The notes under the pieces were generated by a model. The model made no database searches, was not told the DNA's origin, and saw only the letters and a program-made list of their open reading frames with translations. Source: Candidatus Saccharimonadota bacterium (GTDB taxonomy: Bacteria; Patescibacteriota; Saccharimonadia; Saccharimonadales; Saccharimonadaceae). From it: 64,000 nucleotides of DNA. Of this stretch, positions 17,385 through 26,281 are shown in pieces. A program made the translations under genes and the position numbers. Within the stretch, counting starts at the first letter, position 1, and every line of letters begins with the position of its first letter. The DNA is taken from assembly GCA_030445265.1 (NCBI GenBank), contig JAUCSC010000001.1, forward strand, positions 372,001 through 436,000, written 5' to 3'.

Positions 17385-17699
17385 ATGCTACTGACAGTAA
17401 CACCACGACGCACCGAAAAAGCCTTTGGTCTCAGTCAAAGTAACACCTACGTCTTTGACGTACCTGTTGGTGTGAATAAACAAGAGATCGTCCAGGCGAT
17501 TGAGTCACAATACGGTGTAAGTATCAAAAGTATTACCACGTTAGTACAGAATGGAAAGGCTATTCGCTTCTCACGAGGCAAGAATCGCTACCCTGGTACA
17601 ACGACCCGCAAAAACAGCAAGAAGGCCTATGTCGTCTTGGCTGAAGGCAGCACGCTCGATATCTTCGATGCGCCTGTCGCGGAAGAGGAGACAAAATAA
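17385..17699 (+). CDS. rplW: 50S ribosomal protein L23
   Basis: This 104-residue protein sits at the tunnel exit and docks SRP and trigger factor. Family features include TEKAFGLSQSNTYVFDVPV near the start and the tunnel loop region SRGKNRYPGTTTRKNSKKAYV. It follows rplD by one base, with AAGGAGG at the end of rplD as its ribosome site. Its stop overlaps the rplB start. Length is normal. Confidence 0.96.
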   Translation: MLLTVTPRRTEKAFGLSQSNTYVFDVPVGVNKQEIVQAIESQYGVSIKSITTLVQNGKAIRFSRGKNRYPGTTTRKNSKKAYVVLAEGSTLDIFDAPVAEEETK

Positions 17700-18535
17700 T
17701 GCCGATTAAAGCATACAATCCTACAACCCCAGCTCGACGCGGGATGACTTCACAGGACATGAGTGACGTTACGACCCGTAAGCCTCTCAAGAGCCTCATC
17801 AAGAGCAAGAAGCAAAAGGCTGGTCGCAATAACACGGGACGGATTACGGTTCGTCATCGTGGTGGTGGTGTCAAGCGACACTATCGTTTGGTAAATCACA
17901 ACTTAGCTGCCGGTCTCACCGTAACAGTAGAAGAGATTGAATACGATCCAAATCGCAGCGCCCGAATTGCCCGTGTCAAAGACCAATACGGTCTTTACCA
18001 CTACATCCTTGCTGACACCAGCATGGTCAAAGGCAAAGTAATTAGCTCGGGTGACGATAGCGTCATTGAAGCTAGCAACCGTATGACACTCGCTAAGATT
18101 CCTGTCGGTTCGCAAATTTATGCGATCGAAATCAATCCTGGTAAGGGTGCCCAGATGGTGCGTGCGGCTGGTACAAAAGCTCAGCTCATGGCAAAAGAAG
18201 GCGACTACGCCCAAGTACGTATGCCGTCAGGTGAAGTTCGACGCTTCCGATTGGATGCTACGGCAGCTATCGGTGTCGTCGGTAACGTCCAGCACCAAAA
18301 CGTTAAGATCGGTTCAGCTGGTCGCAATCGCCGTAAAGGTATTCGACCAGGTGTCCGTGGTGTCGTCATGAACGCCGCCGATCACCCACACGGTGGTGGT
18401 GACGGTGGACGACATGGTACCGGTAAACCACCACGTACACCGTGGGGTCAATTGACTCTTGGTTACCGAACCCGTCGACGCAAGAGTACAAATAATATGA
18501 TTGTTCGCTCACGTCATGCAGCGAAACGGAAATAA
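17699..18535 (+). CDS. rplB: 50S ribosomal protein L2
   Basis: This 278-residue protein is needed for subunit association and peptidyl transferase assembly. Recognisable stretches are NTGRITVRHRGGGVKRHYR, the KGAQMVRAAGTKAQLMAKEG segment and RPGVRGVVMNAADHPHGGG, which contains the conserved histidine near the catalytic centre. It starts on the last base of rplW's stop. It is complete, with the C-terminal basic tail TRRRKSTNNMIVRSRHAAKRK-like in content. Confidence 0.97.
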   Translation: MPIKAYNPTTPARRGMTSQDMSDVTTRKPLKSLIKSKKQKAGRNNTGRITVRHRGGGVKRHYRLVNHNLAAGLTVTVEEIEYDPNRSARIARVKDQYGLYHYILADTSMVKGKVISSGDDSVIEASNRMTLAKIPVGSQIYAIEINPGKGAQMVRAAGTKAQLMAKEGDYAQVRMPSGEVRRFRLDATAAIGVVGNVQHQNVKIGSAGRNRRKGIRPGVRGVVMNAADHPHGGGDGGRHGTGKPPRTPWGQLTLGYRTRRRKSTNNMIVRSRHAAKRK

Positions 18536-18551
18536 GGTAGGAGTCTAGGAT

Positions 18552-18818
18552 ATGAGTCGATCATTGAAAAAAGGTCCGTTCGTTGACTTCAAGCTTGCAA
18601 AAAAGATTGCCGGCTTGTCGATAGACGATCGTACTATCATCAAAACCTGGGCTCGTGCCAGCACGATTAGCCCAGACATGGTAGGTCGCACGATTGCCGT
18701 TCACAACGGCCGTGTGCACGTACCAGTGCTTGTTTCGGAAAACATGGTGGGTCATAAACTCGGTGAGTTTAGCCCAACACGTAAATTCCGTAAGCACGGC
18801 GGAAAGGACAAGAAGTAA
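18552..18818 (+). CDS. rpsS: 30S ribosomal protein S19
   Basis: This 88-residue protein forms part of the 30S head and bridges to the 50S. It begins [15 protein letters not shown] and carries [20 protein letters not shown] and [18 protein letters not shown]. Sixteen bases separate it from rplB, containing TAGGAG. Its stop overlaps the rplV start by one base. Confidence 0.97.
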   Translation: MSRSLKKGPFVDFKLAKKIAGLSIDDRTIIKTWARASTISPDMVGRTIAVHNGRVHVPVLVSENMVGHKLGEFSPTRKFRKHGGKDKK

Positions 18819-19225
18819 TGGCTGAACTATATACTGTTCGTGCCTATGCCAAGGATGTTGATCAGGCGCCACGTAAAGTGAGCCTCGTTGCTAGCCTTGT
18901 TCGTGGACGCAGTGTCGCTGACGCGCTTGTTATCCTTTCGCACACACCAAAGCGATCCGCACTTCCACTTGTGAAGGTGATCGAAAGTGCCCGCGCTAAC
19001 GCTGCCAACAATCACGGCATCGATACCAAGACACTGGTTATATCAACCCTGTCTGTAACGACCGGATCTCGGATCAAGCGTTTCCACCCTGCAAGTCGGG
19101 GCCGCGCTCTTCCATTTGAAAAGAAGGCATCAAATATTCTTGTTGAAGTAACTGGTGACCTAAAACCAAAGAAGACGCCGTCAAAGCCAGCCGCTGAGAC
19201 GACGGTAAAGGAAGAGGAGAAGTAA
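18818..19225 (+). CDS. rplV: 50S ribosomal protein L22
   Basis: This 135-residue protein contributes a long beta-hairpin to the exit tunnel, where macrolide-resistance changes occur. The family core APRKVSLVASLVRGRSVADAL and the hairpin end around RIKRFHPASRGRALPFEKK are visible. The C-terminal 20 residues, rich in Lys, Pro and Glu, extend beyond a minimal L22 and are probably flexible. It starts on the last base of the rpsS stop. Confidence 0.97.
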   Translation: MAELYTVRAYAKDVDQAPRKVSLVASLVRGRSVADALVILSHTPKRSALPLVKVIESARANAANNHGIDTKTLVISTLSVTTGSRIKRFHPASRGRALPFEKKASNILVEVTGDLKPKKTPSKPAAETTVKEEEK

Positions 19226-19226
19226 T

Positions 19227-19856
19227 ATGGGACAGAAAGTAAATCCAACCAGCTTCCGTCTCCAAGTCCACAAGAATTGGGATTCTCGCTGGTTTGCAAA
19301 CAAGAGAGACTTTGCCAAGTGGCTGAAAGAAGACATCTTGATACGTGAACTGATTGAAAAGCGATTTGAAAGTCGTCCTACGATCGGCCGCATCGAGATT
19401 GAACGAAGCGCCAACTTGGCTACCATTACGATTCATACTGCCAAAGCGGGTGTCGTGATCGGTAAGGGTGGTGCTGGAGTCACTGAACTTAAGGGCCTGA
19501 TTGAAAAACTGACCAGCCTCCCGGTTCGTATTAACATCGAAGAAATTAAGCGACCAGAAATGTCTGCAAAACTTGTCGCCGAGAACATTGCTCGCCAGCT
19601 GGAACGCCGCGCCAATTTCCGCCGCGCCATCAAGATGTCAGCACAGAACACGATGGCTGCAGGCGCTAAGGGTATTCGTATCCAAGTGTCTGGACGACTG
19701 AACAACGCTGAAATGGCTCGTCGTGAAAAGGTAAGTGAAGGCTCAGTGCCATTGCACACCCTTCGTGCGGACGTTGATTTCCATACCGCTCGTGCCAAGA
19801 CACCAGCTGGTATCATCGGCGTTAAAGTATGGATATATAAGGGCGAAAGGAGCTAA
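19227..19856 (+). CDS. rpsC: 30S ribosomal protein S3
   Basis: This 209-residue protein lies at the mRNA entry channel and has helicase-related activity. The KH domain is clear: [21 protein letters not shown] contains the GxxG loop. The S3 C-terminal domain begins at about residue 115 and shows [20 protein letters not shown]. Start [13 protein letters not shown] is canonical, following GGAAGAGGAG. One base separates it from rplV. Confidence 0.97.
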   Translation: MGQKVNPTSFRLQVHKNWDSRWFANKRDFAKWLKEDILIRELIEKRFESRPTIGRIEIERSANLATITIHTAKAGVVIGKGGAGVTELKGLIEKLTSLPVRINIEEIKRPEMSAKLVAENIARQLERRANFRRAIKMSAQNTMAAGAKGIRIQVSGRLNNAEMARREKVSEGSVPLHTLRADVDFHTARAKTPAGIIGVKVWIYKGERS

Positions 19857-19861
19857 TCGAT

Positions 19862-20275
19862 ATGTTGTTACCTAAAAAAACGAAGTATCGAAAAGTTCGT
19901 ATCGGCAAGAACGATGGCGTTGCCACACGTGGGCACTATATTGCCTTTGGTGACTACGGTCTCCAATCACAGAGCAACGAACGCATTACCAGCCGACAAA
20001 TTGAAGCTGCACGTCAAGCGATGACTCGTCATATCAAGCGTGGTGGTAAGATTTGGATCCGTATTTTCCCACACACACCGGTGACTCGTAAGCCACAGGA
20101 CGTAAAGATGGGTAGCGGAAAAGGTAATCCCGAATTCTTTGTCGCAAAGGTCAAGACTGGTACAGTCCTCTTTGAGATGAAGGGTGTTGATGAAACGGTT
20201 GCTCGCGAAGCAATGCGACTTGCTGCACATAAGTTACCTGTCAAGACAAAATTTGTCATGAGGGAGCATAACTAA
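19862..20275 (+). CDS. rplP: 50S ribosomal protein L16
   Basis: This 137-residue protein binds near the A-site tRNA elbow and the catalytic centre. It starts [19 protein letters not shown] and has [19 protein letters not shown] and [20 protein letters not shown], both standard. A GAAAGGAG site overlaps the end of rpsC. The stop overlaps the rpmC start by one base. Confidence 0.97.
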   Translation: MLLPKKTKYRKVRIGKNDGVATRGHYIAFGDYGLQSQSNERITSRQIEAARQAMTRHIKRGGKIWIRIFPHTPVTRKPQDVKMGSGKGNPEFFVAKVKTGTVLFEMKGVDETVAREAMRLAAHKLPVKTKFVMREHN

Positions 20276-20517
20276 TGGCTGATAAAAAAACAGTCGTGAA
20301 GACGACTAAGACCGTTGAACCAGCAGCGCCACTTACCCTGGAGCAGCTTCGTGAGAAGCTCACCAGTAGCCTTCAGGAGCAACTTGATAGCAAGCGAAGT
20401 CACGTGCAGGGTGAATTAGTAAATCCCCATGTACTCACCGTTAAACGTAAAGAAATCGCCCGTTTACAGACTGCCATTCGGCAGCTTGAAATCGCGGCGG
20501 CTAAGGAGAATAAGTAA
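20275..20517 (+). CDS. rpmC: 50S ribosomal protein L29
   Basis: This 80-residue protein surrounds the tunnel exit with L23. The family's two-helix hairpin is seen in LTLEQLREKLTSSLQEQL and KEIARLQTAIRQLEIAA. About 17 extra N-terminal residues (DKKTVVKTTKTVEPAAP) precede the conserved core, so it is a little longer than most L29 proteins. It overlaps rplP by one base and rpsQ follows one base after its stop. Confidence 0.93.
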   Translation: MADKKTVVKTTKTVEPAAPLTLEQLREKLTSSLQEQLDSKRSHVQGELVNPHVLTVKRKEIARLQTAIRQLEIAAAKENK

Positions 20518-20518
20518 T

Positions 20519-20797
20519 ATGGCCAAGACATTGACCGGCGTCGTCAGCTCAGATGTGAGCGACAAGACGATTACCGTCGTTGTTACTAGTCGTGAAACAC
20601 ATCCTATTTACGGCAAGCAGTATACTGTTACCCGTAAATATGCCGCTCACGATGAAAACAATGAGGCAAAAAAAGGCGATAAAGTTGTTATTGCGGAATC
20701 ACGTCCATTTTCAAAACGGAAGTCATTCATATTAGAATCTATCGTTGAAAAGTCACGCGGAAGCGTTGAGCTGAAGGACGAAGAGGTAAGCGCATGA
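20519..20797 (+). CDS. rpsQ: 30S ribosomal protein S17
   Basis: The start at ATG 20519 gives 92 residues beginning [20 protein letters not shown], matching the family; in-frame codons further upstream lie inside rpmC. S17 binds helix 11 of 16S rRNA. The central [20 protein letters not shown] and [18 protein letters not shown] are typical. AAGGAG lies in the end of rpmC. Its TGA stop overlaps the rplN ATG (ATGA), an arrangement that also shows UGA is a true stop in this organism. Confidence 0.96.
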   Translation: MAKTLTGVVSSDVSDKTITVVVTSRETHPIYGKQYTVTRKYAAHDENNEAKKGDKVVIAESRPFSKRKSFILESIVEKSRGSVELKDEEVSA

Positions 20798-21162
20798 TCC
20801 AACAAGAATCACGGCTAAAGGTAACCGACAACAGCGGGGCAAAAGAAATTCTTTGCATCCGTGTTCTTGGTGGTACCCGTCGCCGATACGCACGAGTTGG
20901 TGACATTATTGTTGCCACCGTTAAAGAAGCGAATCCAACCGGAGTCGTCAAGAGAAAGTCTGTTGTCAAGGCAGTTGTTGTCCGGACGCGCAAGCGAATG
21001 CTTCGTAAAGACGGCAGCACGATTGCATTTGATGACAACGCGGCAGTGATTATTAACGATGACAAGACACCAAAAGGTACTCGTGTCTTCGGACCAGTTC
21101 CTCGCGAACTTCGTGACCTTGGCTATAGCAAGATTATTAGCCTTGCACCGGAGGTACTCTAG
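20794..21162 (+). CDS. rplN: 50S ribosomal protein L14
   Basis: This 122-residue protein sits at the subunit interface and is the docking site of RsfS. It begins [20 protein letters not shown] and has [20 protein letters not shown] and the C-terminal [23 protein letters not shown] motif, all typical. Its ATG overlaps the rpsQ stop. rplX starts one base after its stop. Confidence 0.97.
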   Translation: MIQQESRLKVTDNSGAKEILCIRVLGGTRRRYARVGDIIVATVKEANPTGVVKRKSVVKAVVVRTRKRMLRKDGSTIAFDDNAAVIINDDKTPKGTRVFGPVPRELRDLGYSKIISLAPEVL

Positions 21163-21163
21163 T

Positions 21164-21490
21164 ATGTCTGTTAAGAAACTGCTCAAAGGTGACACCGTTA
21201 AGATCATTAGCGGCTCACTCAAAGGTACTACCGGCAAGATTGAACGTGTCAACGCCAAGAACAGTACCGTCGTTATCGAAGGTATTGGCCTCAAGCACCG
21301 TCATGTGAAGCCGACTCAGCTCAACCCTCGTGGTGGTCACAAGGATATTCATATTCCTGTTTCAATCCATAAGGTAGCACTTGTCGTCGATGAGAAGTCA
21401 TCGAAAACGAGTCGTGTTGGACTCATTAAGCGGGTCGACGGAACGAAAGCGCGAATTGCGCGCCAAGCTAATAGTAAGGAGATAAAATAA
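21164..21490 (+). CDS. rplX: 50S ribosomal protein L24
   Basis: The start at ATG 21164 gives 108 residues beginning MSVKKLLKGDTVKIISGS. GGAGG in the end of rplN is its ribosome site. The KOW motif lies in GDTVKIISGSLKGTTGKIERV. L24 starts 50S assembly by binding domain I of 23S rRNA. Longer in-frame extensions run antiparallel to no other signal and overlap rplN, so they were not used. Confidence 0.96.
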   Translation: MSVKKLLKGDTVKIISGSLKGTTGKIERVNAKNSTVVIEGIGLKHRHVKPTQLNPRGGHKDIHIPVSIHKVALVVDEKSSKTSRVGLIKRVDGTKARIARQANSKEIK

Positions 21491-22071
21491 TGGCAAAAGC
21501 AACTGCTATTACCGCTCCTCGCCTGAAAGCCTTGTATGCGACAACGTATACCAAGGAACTACAAGCCGAACTTGAACTGGGAAATGTGAATGAAGTTCCC
21601 AAACTTGAAAAGATTGTAGTCAGCGTCGGGATAGGTAAGAATAAAGACGATAAACGACACTACGAAGTCGTTAAGAACACCCTCATTAAAATTACCGGAC
21701 AACAGCCAGTCGACCGCATGGCCAAGAAATCGATTGCTGGCTTTAAGATTCGTGCCGGCATGAACCGTGTTGGTATCAACGTCACCCTCCGTGGTGCACG
21801 AATGTACGAATTCCTCGATCGCCTCGTCAATGTGGCCCTACCTCGTGTCCGTGACTTTCACGGCGTCAGCGCTACCGCGTTTGACCGAGACGGAAACTAC
21901 AATCTCGGCATCGTTGAGCAATCAATCTTTCCTGAGCTGACGTTTGAGGAAACACAAGTCGCACATGGAATTCAAATTACATTTGTCATCAGCGGCAAAA
22001 GCAAGGCCGGAAGCCGAGCACTACTTGAAAAGTTTGGTATGCCGTTTGAAAAAGAAGGAGGAAGACGATAA
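21490..22071 (+). CDS. rplE: 50S ribosomal protein L5
   Basis: This 193-residue protein anchors 5S rRNA in the central protuberance. The family core is seen in [37 protein letters not shown] and the C-terminal [19 protein letters not shown]. It overlaps rplX and rpsN by one base on each side, implying coupled translation. Length is slightly above the usual 180 because of an N-terminal extension. Confidence 0.97.
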   Translation: MAKATAITAPRLKALYATTYTKELQAELELGNVNEVPKLEKIVVSVGIGKNKDDKRHYEVVKNTLIKITGQQPVDRMAKKSIAGFKIRAGMNRVGINVTLRGARMYEFLDRLVNVALPRVRDFHGVSATAFDRDGNYNLGIVEQSIFPELTFEETQVAHGIQITFVISGKSKAGSRALLEKFGMPFEKEGGRR

Positions 22072-22340
22072 TGGCTAAGACATCTGCTGTTGTACGTGAT
22101 GAAAAGCGTAAGAAAATGATCCTCAAATATGCGGCAAAACGCGCTGAACTTAAAGAGCTCGGTGACCAGGAAGGCCTGGCGAAGCTGCCCCTAAACAGCT
22201 CACCAACCCGCTGGAAGAACCGCGACGCATTGCATGGTCGCCCACGTGGATACATGCGCCGATTCGGCCTTAGCCGTATCAATTTCCGGGAAAAAGCCTC
22301 AAACGGCCAGATCCCAGGCATAACTAAGAGTAGCTGGTAA
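22071..22340 (+). CDS. rpsN: 30S ribosomal protein S14, cysteine-free type
   Basis: This 89-residue protein belongs to the long form of S14 that lacks the CxxC...CxxC zinc ribbon. The C-terminal [20 protein letters not shown] is the signature. S14 binds the 30S head late in assembly. AAGGAGG at the end of rplE is its ribosome site. The zinc-free type is common in bacteria, but here it fits a wider pattern in which S4, L33, L36 and RNA polymerase beta-prime have also lost zinc ligands. Confidence 0.96.
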   Translation: MAKTSAVVRDEKRKKMILKYAAKRAELKELGDQEGLAKLPLNSSPTRWKNRDALHGRPRGYMRRFGLSRINFREKASNGQIPGITKSSW

Positions 22341-22357
22341 GGAAGGAGAATTAAATT

Positions 22358-22759
22358 ATGTCATTACAAACTACTGACCCTATTGCCGACCTCCTTACCC
22401 GTATTCGTAACGCGGTACTCGTTGGCAAAAATGAAATTCGTGTCCCATCAAGCAAATTGAAGGTCACGATTGCGAAAGAATTAAAGAAAGCGCATTACCT
22501 CACCGATGTGAAAGTCGAAAGTGGTAAGCCTCGTGATGTTTTGATAGTTACTATCAATAACCCTGGCGAAAATGCGAATATTACCGAAATTACCCGCTTG
22601 AGTAAGCCTGGTCGCCGCGTATATGTTGGTGCCAAGGAAATTCCAAAGGTAAAGAGCGGCCGAGGCTTGGTTCTCGTGAGCACCAGTAAAGGTGTCGTGA
22701 CGGGTGCTGAGGCAACTAAACAAAAGCTTGGCGGCGAACTGCTGCTCAAGATCTATTAA
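22358..22759 (+). CDS. rpsH: 30S ribosomal protein S8
   Basis: This 133-residue protein binds the central domain of 16S rRNA; in E. coli it represses the spc operon. MSLQTTDPIADLLTRIRNA at the start and the C-terminal GVVTGAEATKQKLGGELL are typical, with STSKGV matching the RNA-binding loop. AAGGAGG at 22341-22347 precedes the ATG by 10 bases. A 14-base gap holding AAGGAG follows before rplF. Confidence 0.97.
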   Translation: MSLQTTDPIADLLTRIRNAVLVGKNEIRVPSSKLKVTIAKELKKAHYLTDVKVESGKPRDVLIVTINNPGENANITEITRLSKPGRRVYVGAKEIPKVKSGRGLVLVSTSKGVVTGAEATKQKLGGELLLKIY

Positions 22760-22773
22760 TAAGGAGTAAAGAA

Positions 22774-23307
22774 ATGAGTCGAATCGGAAAACTACCAATT
22801 CAGATTCCATCCGGTGTGACAATCACGGTCGGCGATGCTTCTATTACTGTCGTAGGGCCAAAAGGCCAACTCGAAGTACCGAAGCTGCCACTGACCAATG
22901 TTGCGCAGGAGGAAACTGCAATCATCGTCACTCGTAAGGATGATGAACGTCAATCACGCGCACAACACGGTTTGCAGCGCGCACTGCTTAATAACGCCGT
23001 TGATGGTGTTGTTAAGGGCTTTGAGAAGAAACTTGAAGTGAACGGTGTCGGATTCCGTGTGAACGGTGGCGGTCAGGAAATTGAGATGAGTCTTGGTTTT
23101 TCTCACCCAGTCAAATATACCGCTAAGCCAGGTGTGAGCCTGACTGTAGAAAAAATGAGCATTACAGTCAGTGGAATCGATAAGCAACTTGTTGGACAAG
23201 TCGCTGCCGAAATCCGCGAGCTGAAAAAACCTGAACCATACAAAGGTAAGGGAATTAAGTATGCCGATGAGGTGATCATCCGTAAGGCTGGAAAGGCTGG
23301 AAAATAA
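22774..23307 (+). CDS. rplF: 50S ribosomal protein L6
   Basis: This 177-residue protein lies near the sarcin-ricin loop and stabilises factor binding. It begins MSRIGKLPIQIPSGVTITV and has the second-domain signature PEPYKGKGIKYADEVIIRKAG. The two homologous domains span about residues 8-82 and 83-165. AAGGAG lies just before the ATG. rplR starts two bases after its stop. Confidence 0.97.
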   Translation: MSRIGKLPIQIPSGVTITVGDASITVVGPKGQLEVPKLPLTNVAQEETAIIVTRKDDERQSRAQHGLQRALLNNAVDGVVKGFEKKLEVNGVGFRVNGGGQEIEMSLGFSHPVKYTAKPGVSLTVEKMSITVSGIDKQLVGQVAAEIRELKKPEPYKGKGIKYADEVIIRKAGKAGK

Positions 23308-23309
23308 TC

Positions 23310-23663
23310 ATGGCTAACCTTGCAAAGAAATTACTCAATAAGACGCTTCGTAAGAATCGCGTGCGCCAAACGGTGAGCGGAACGACTGAACGTCCTCGCC
23401 TCAGCGTCACCATTAGTAACAAGCATGTCAGTGCGCAGATCATTGATGATACAACCCACAACACATTAGTAGCAGCAACGACTATCGGCTCCAAGCAAGC
23501 CGGAACCATGACAGAGCAAGCCGCGTATGTCGGTACCGATATTGCCAAGAAGGCCAAAAAGGCCAAGATTAGCCGCGTAGTATTTGATAGGAACGGTCGA
23601 CAGTATGCCAAGCGCCTCCAAGCGCTCGCCGATGCAGCTCGACAGGAAGGTTTGGAGTTTTAA
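23310..23663 (+). CDS. rplR: 50S ribosomal protein L18
   Basis: This 117-residue protein binds 5S rRNA together with L5. The signature RPRLSVTISNKHVSAQIIDD and the C-terminal RVVFDRNGRQYAKRLQALAD are standard. It follows rplF by two bases and precedes rpsE by one. Length is normal for the bacterial form. Confidence 0.97.
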   Translation: MANLAKKLLNKTLRKNRVRQTVSGTTERPRLSVTISNKHVSAQIIDDTTHNTLVAATTIGSKQAGTMTEQAAYVGTDIAKKAKKAKISRVVFDRNGRQYAKRLQALADAARQEGLEF

Positions 23664-23664
23664 C

Positions 23665-24198
23665 ATGGCAGAATTTTCAAGAAATAACACGAACCGACGA
23701 CGTGATGAACCATCAGAACCAAAGCAATTTGAAGAGCTGGTGATCAACGTTGACCGTGTTGCCCGTGTCGTAAAGGGCGGCCGCCGGTTCCGTTTCAAGG
23801 CGCTCGTCGTTGTCGGTGACCGTAAGAGCAAAGTTGGTGTTGGTGTCGCTAAAGGCGCTGACGTTCAAGTTGCTATTGCCAAGGCGACCGATGTTGCTAA
23901 GAAGCATATGATTACCATCCCACTTGTTAATGATACGATTCCACACGAAGCCGAGGTCAAGTACTCGGGCGCTCAGGTACTCCTCAAGCCAGCTGCACCT
24001 GGTACGGGTATTATCGCCGGTGGTGTGGTCCGATCGATTATCGGTGTGACCGGTATTCGTAATATGCTCTCTAAGTCACTCAATTCGACCAACAAGGTCA
24101 ACATTGCTTACGCAACGATTGCCGCGCTCGAAAGCCTCGTACCGCGCGAAGAGTGGATTGGTACAAAGGCTAAGGCTGCGAAAAAGGAGACGAAATAA
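23665..24198 (+). CDS. rpsE: 30S ribosomal protein S5
   Basis: The start at ATG 23665 gives 177 residues; upstream in-frame codons overlap rplR. S5 contributes to decoding accuracy and the mRNA entry tunnel. The double-stranded-RNA-binding-like domain has RVARVVKGGRRFRFKALVVV and the C-terminal domain has GTGIIAGGVVRSIIGVTGI. A hydrophilic N-terminal tail of about 35 residues precedes the core. The next gene is rplO; rpmD (L30), expected between them in most bacteria, is absent. Confidence 0.97.
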   Translation: MAEFSRNNTNRRRDEPSEPKQFEELVINVDRVARVVKGGRRFRFKALVVVGDRKSKVGVGVAKGADVQVAIAKATDVAKKHMITIPLVNDTIPHEAEVKYSGAQVLLKPAAPGTGIIAGGVVRSIIGVTGIRNMLSKSLNSTNKVNIAYATIAALESLVPREEWIGTKAKAAKKETK

Positions 24199-24680
24199 TG
24201 ACTAAGTTTAACGAACTCGACCTTACTGCCAGCAAAACACGCAAGCGTGTTGGACGTGGTATTGCCGCTGGTCAAGGCAAAACTGCCGGCCGTGGTACCA
24301 AAGGGCAGGGCGCGCGTACCGGTAAGAAGAATCTTTCCGTGTTCCAGGGTGGATCTGGATCTCTGGTTCGCCGTACGCCTAAATCAAAAGGCTTCAAAAG
24401 CCTCCGTACTCCTGCTCAAGTCGTTTTCCTCGATCACCTGAACGCCTTTAAGGGACAGAAAGTTGATAACAACAGCCTGTTTGAAAACGGCTACATTGCC
24501 ACGCCATTTCACAGTGTGAAGATTATTTCTCGCGGTGAGTTGACCGAAGCAGTGACCGTTGAAGTCGCTGGTGCCAGCAAAAGCGTGGTAATCGCCATCG
24601 AAAAAGCTGGTGGAAGTTTCACCAAAACTCCTGTACCATTAAAGCAGTCAACCGACGCAGCTGAAGCTGCCGAAAAATAA
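24198..24680 (+). CDS. rplO: 50S ribosomal protein L15
   Basis: This 160-residue protein is an early 50S assembly protein. It shows KTRKRVGRGIAAGQGKTAGRG and KGFKSLRTPAQVVFLDHL. It starts on the last base of the rpsE stop codon, so the missing rpmD has left no gap. It ends the gapless ribosomal run; a hairpin region separates it from secY. Confidence 0.96.
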   Translation: MTKFNELDLTASKTRKRVGRGIAAGQGKTAGRGTKGQGARTGKKNLSVFQGGSGSLVRRTPKSKGFKSLRTPAQVVFLDHLNAFKGQKVDNNSLFENGYIATPFHSVKIISRGELTEAVTVEVAGASKSVVIAIEKAGGSFTKTPVPLKQSTDAAEAAEK

Positions 24681-24696
24681 TCGTTGCTGCACTTTT

Positions 24697-24737
24697 CGTG
24701 AGTCAGATAGGGTGAGTAATCTCTCCGCTGACTCACG
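24697..24737 (+). promoter_or_regulatory. Hairpin between rplO and secY
   Basis: CGTGAGTCAG (24697-24706) pairs perfectly with CTGACTCACG (24728-24737) around a 21-base loop. No T-run follows, so it is more likely an RNA stability or processing element, or a regulatory site for secY, than a terminator. Confidence 0.45.
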
Positions 24738-24774
24738 TGGAGTAACAGCATATCAGTAGTAAGAGGGTTATATC

Positions 24775-26187
24775 GTGAACTGGAAAACCATTTTCAAATC
24801 ATTTAGAAACAAGGATATGCAAAAACGATTGCTCATCGTACTCGGCATTATTATTGTTTATCGACTGCTTTCATTTATTCCGGTTCCACTAGCTGAACCG
24901 ACCCAGCTAAAAGAAGTCATCGACAGCATCGTAGGCAGTACTGACTTTGGTGGCTTCCTCAATCTCCTTTCTGGTGGTGCCCTGGCGAGTTTATCTATTG
25001 TTCTCGTTGGTCTGACGCCTTTCATTACCGCCTCGATCATCACACAGCTGCTGACCAAGGCAATTCCAAAGCTGGAAGAGATTCACCAGGACGGCGAAAG
25101 TGGCCGTAAGAAAATTAATCAGTGGACTCGCATGATCAGCGTGCCACTCGCTATTATTCAGTCCATTGCGATGATCTTCATCCTTCGGCAGACGGTGCTA
25201 GCAGGTAACACAACAGTCCTGGCTGACCCGACGATGATTGAATGGATTGTCGCTGTCGGTGCGTTGACCGCTGGTTCAATCTTACTGATGTGGCTCGGGG
25301 AGTTGATCACCGAGCAGGGTATCGGCAACGGCATCAGCTTGATCATCTTCGCTGGTATCATCAGTCAGCTACCGACGACACTAACAGCCCTCGGTACGTC
25401 TCTCCTCGATACGCAAAATGGCTCACTCAGTGTCTTTGGGTGGTTTACTTTACCGGTTAATCCGCAGCTCTTTTGGGTCACGCTGGCCCTCGCCATTGGT
25501 TCGCTGCTTATCTTATATCTGCTGGTAAAGATCAATGAAGCGCAGCGGGTGATTACCGTTAATTATGCGAAGCGTGTCCAGGGCAACAGTAGCTACGGTG
25601 GCGTCAAAAGTATCCTGCCAGTCAAGCTGATTGCTGCCGGCGTGATTCCCGTGATTTTCGCGGTGGCATTTCTATCACTGCCAGCTTTTGTCGGACAGGT
25701 CCTGAAGTCGACGAATAATCCAGCGTATTTGGAGATTGCCAATAACCTCATTCTTTGGTTCCAGGCGCCGAATCCAGGTGCGTTCACGGGATCGTCCATG
25801 CAAGCGTTTATTTATCCAGTGGCTTACTTTATTCTTGTCATTCTATTCACGTACTTTTACACGGGCATCGTATTTAATTCCAACGAAATCGCCGAGAACC
25901 TACAAAAGCAAGGCGGCTTCATTGAAGGCGTACGACCTGGACCGAGTACTGAACAGTATCTCTCTCGAACTGTGAACCGATTGATCCTCTTCGGAGCAAT
26001 GATGCTCGGTTTTATCGCCGTCATGCCTTTTGTCGCCGAATATCTTCTCTATAATTTTGCCAACATAACGGGCACCAACCTTTCCATTGGTGGCACGGGT
26101 CTGCTGATCGTGGTCGCGGTAGCCCTCGAATCACTTCGTCAGATCAACAGCCGTGCGCTGATGGTCACCTACGACGATTACAAGTAG
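24775..26187 (+). CDS. secY: Protein translocase subunit SecY
   Basis: This 470-residue protein is the channel of the Sec translocon in the cytoplasmic membrane. It begins with GTG (reads MNWKTIFKSFRNKDMQKRLL) and has ten hydrophobic segments. The signature GIGNGISLIIFAGIISQLP in the middle and the cytoplasmic loop NLQKQGGFIEGVRPGPSTEQ are conserved. It is the last gene of the spc-like block. adk and map, which often follow secY, are missing here; an unrelated orphan gene follows instead. Confidence 0.97.
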   Translation: MNWKTIFKSFRNKDMQKRLLIVLGIIIVYRLLSFIPVPLAEPTQLKEVIDSIVGSTDFGGFLNLLSGGALASLSIVLVGLTPFITASIITQLLTKAIPKLEEIHQDGESGRKKINQWTRMISVPLAIIQSIAMIFILRQTVLAGNTTVLADPTMIEWIVAVGALTAGSILLMWLGELITEQGIGNGISLIIFAGIISQLPTTLTALGTSLLDTQNGSLSVFGWFTLPVNPQLFWVTLALAIGSLLILYLLVKINEAQRVITVNYAKRVQGNSSYGGVKSILPVKLIAAGVIPVIFAVAFLSLPAFVGQVLKSTNNPAYLEIANNLILWFQAPNPGAFTGSSMQAFIYPVAYFILVILFTYFYTGIVFNSNEIAENLQKQGGFIEGVRPGPSTEQYLSRTVNRLILFGAMMLGFIAVMPFVAEYLLYNFANITGTNLSIGGTGLLIVVAVALESLRQINSRALMVTYDDYK

Positions 26188-26260
26188 CCAGTTGTCCTTA
26201 CCGCCTGCGCTTTTAGTTTACTGATTCCTCTGGTATAACTAAGGGGTTCATATTGGTCCC

Positions 26261-26281
26261 GTTCACTGGTGACCAGTGAAC
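26261..26281. repeat. Perfect palindrome at the start of the orphan gene
   Basis: GTTCACTGGT (26261-26270) and ACCAGTGAAC (26272-26281) form a perfect 10-bp inverted repeat around one central G. It lies about 15 bases after the predicted transcription start and overlaps the GTG at 26276. It could be an operator for a dimeric repressor or an RNA hairpin masking the start; both are inference. Confidence 0.7.

Noticed and set aside
20794-20797. Possible UGA recoding, as in Gracilibacteria and Absconditabacteria
   Set aside because: UGA ends rpsQ, the glycosyltransferase and several other genes at the expected places, and no conserved protein has an in-frame UGA.
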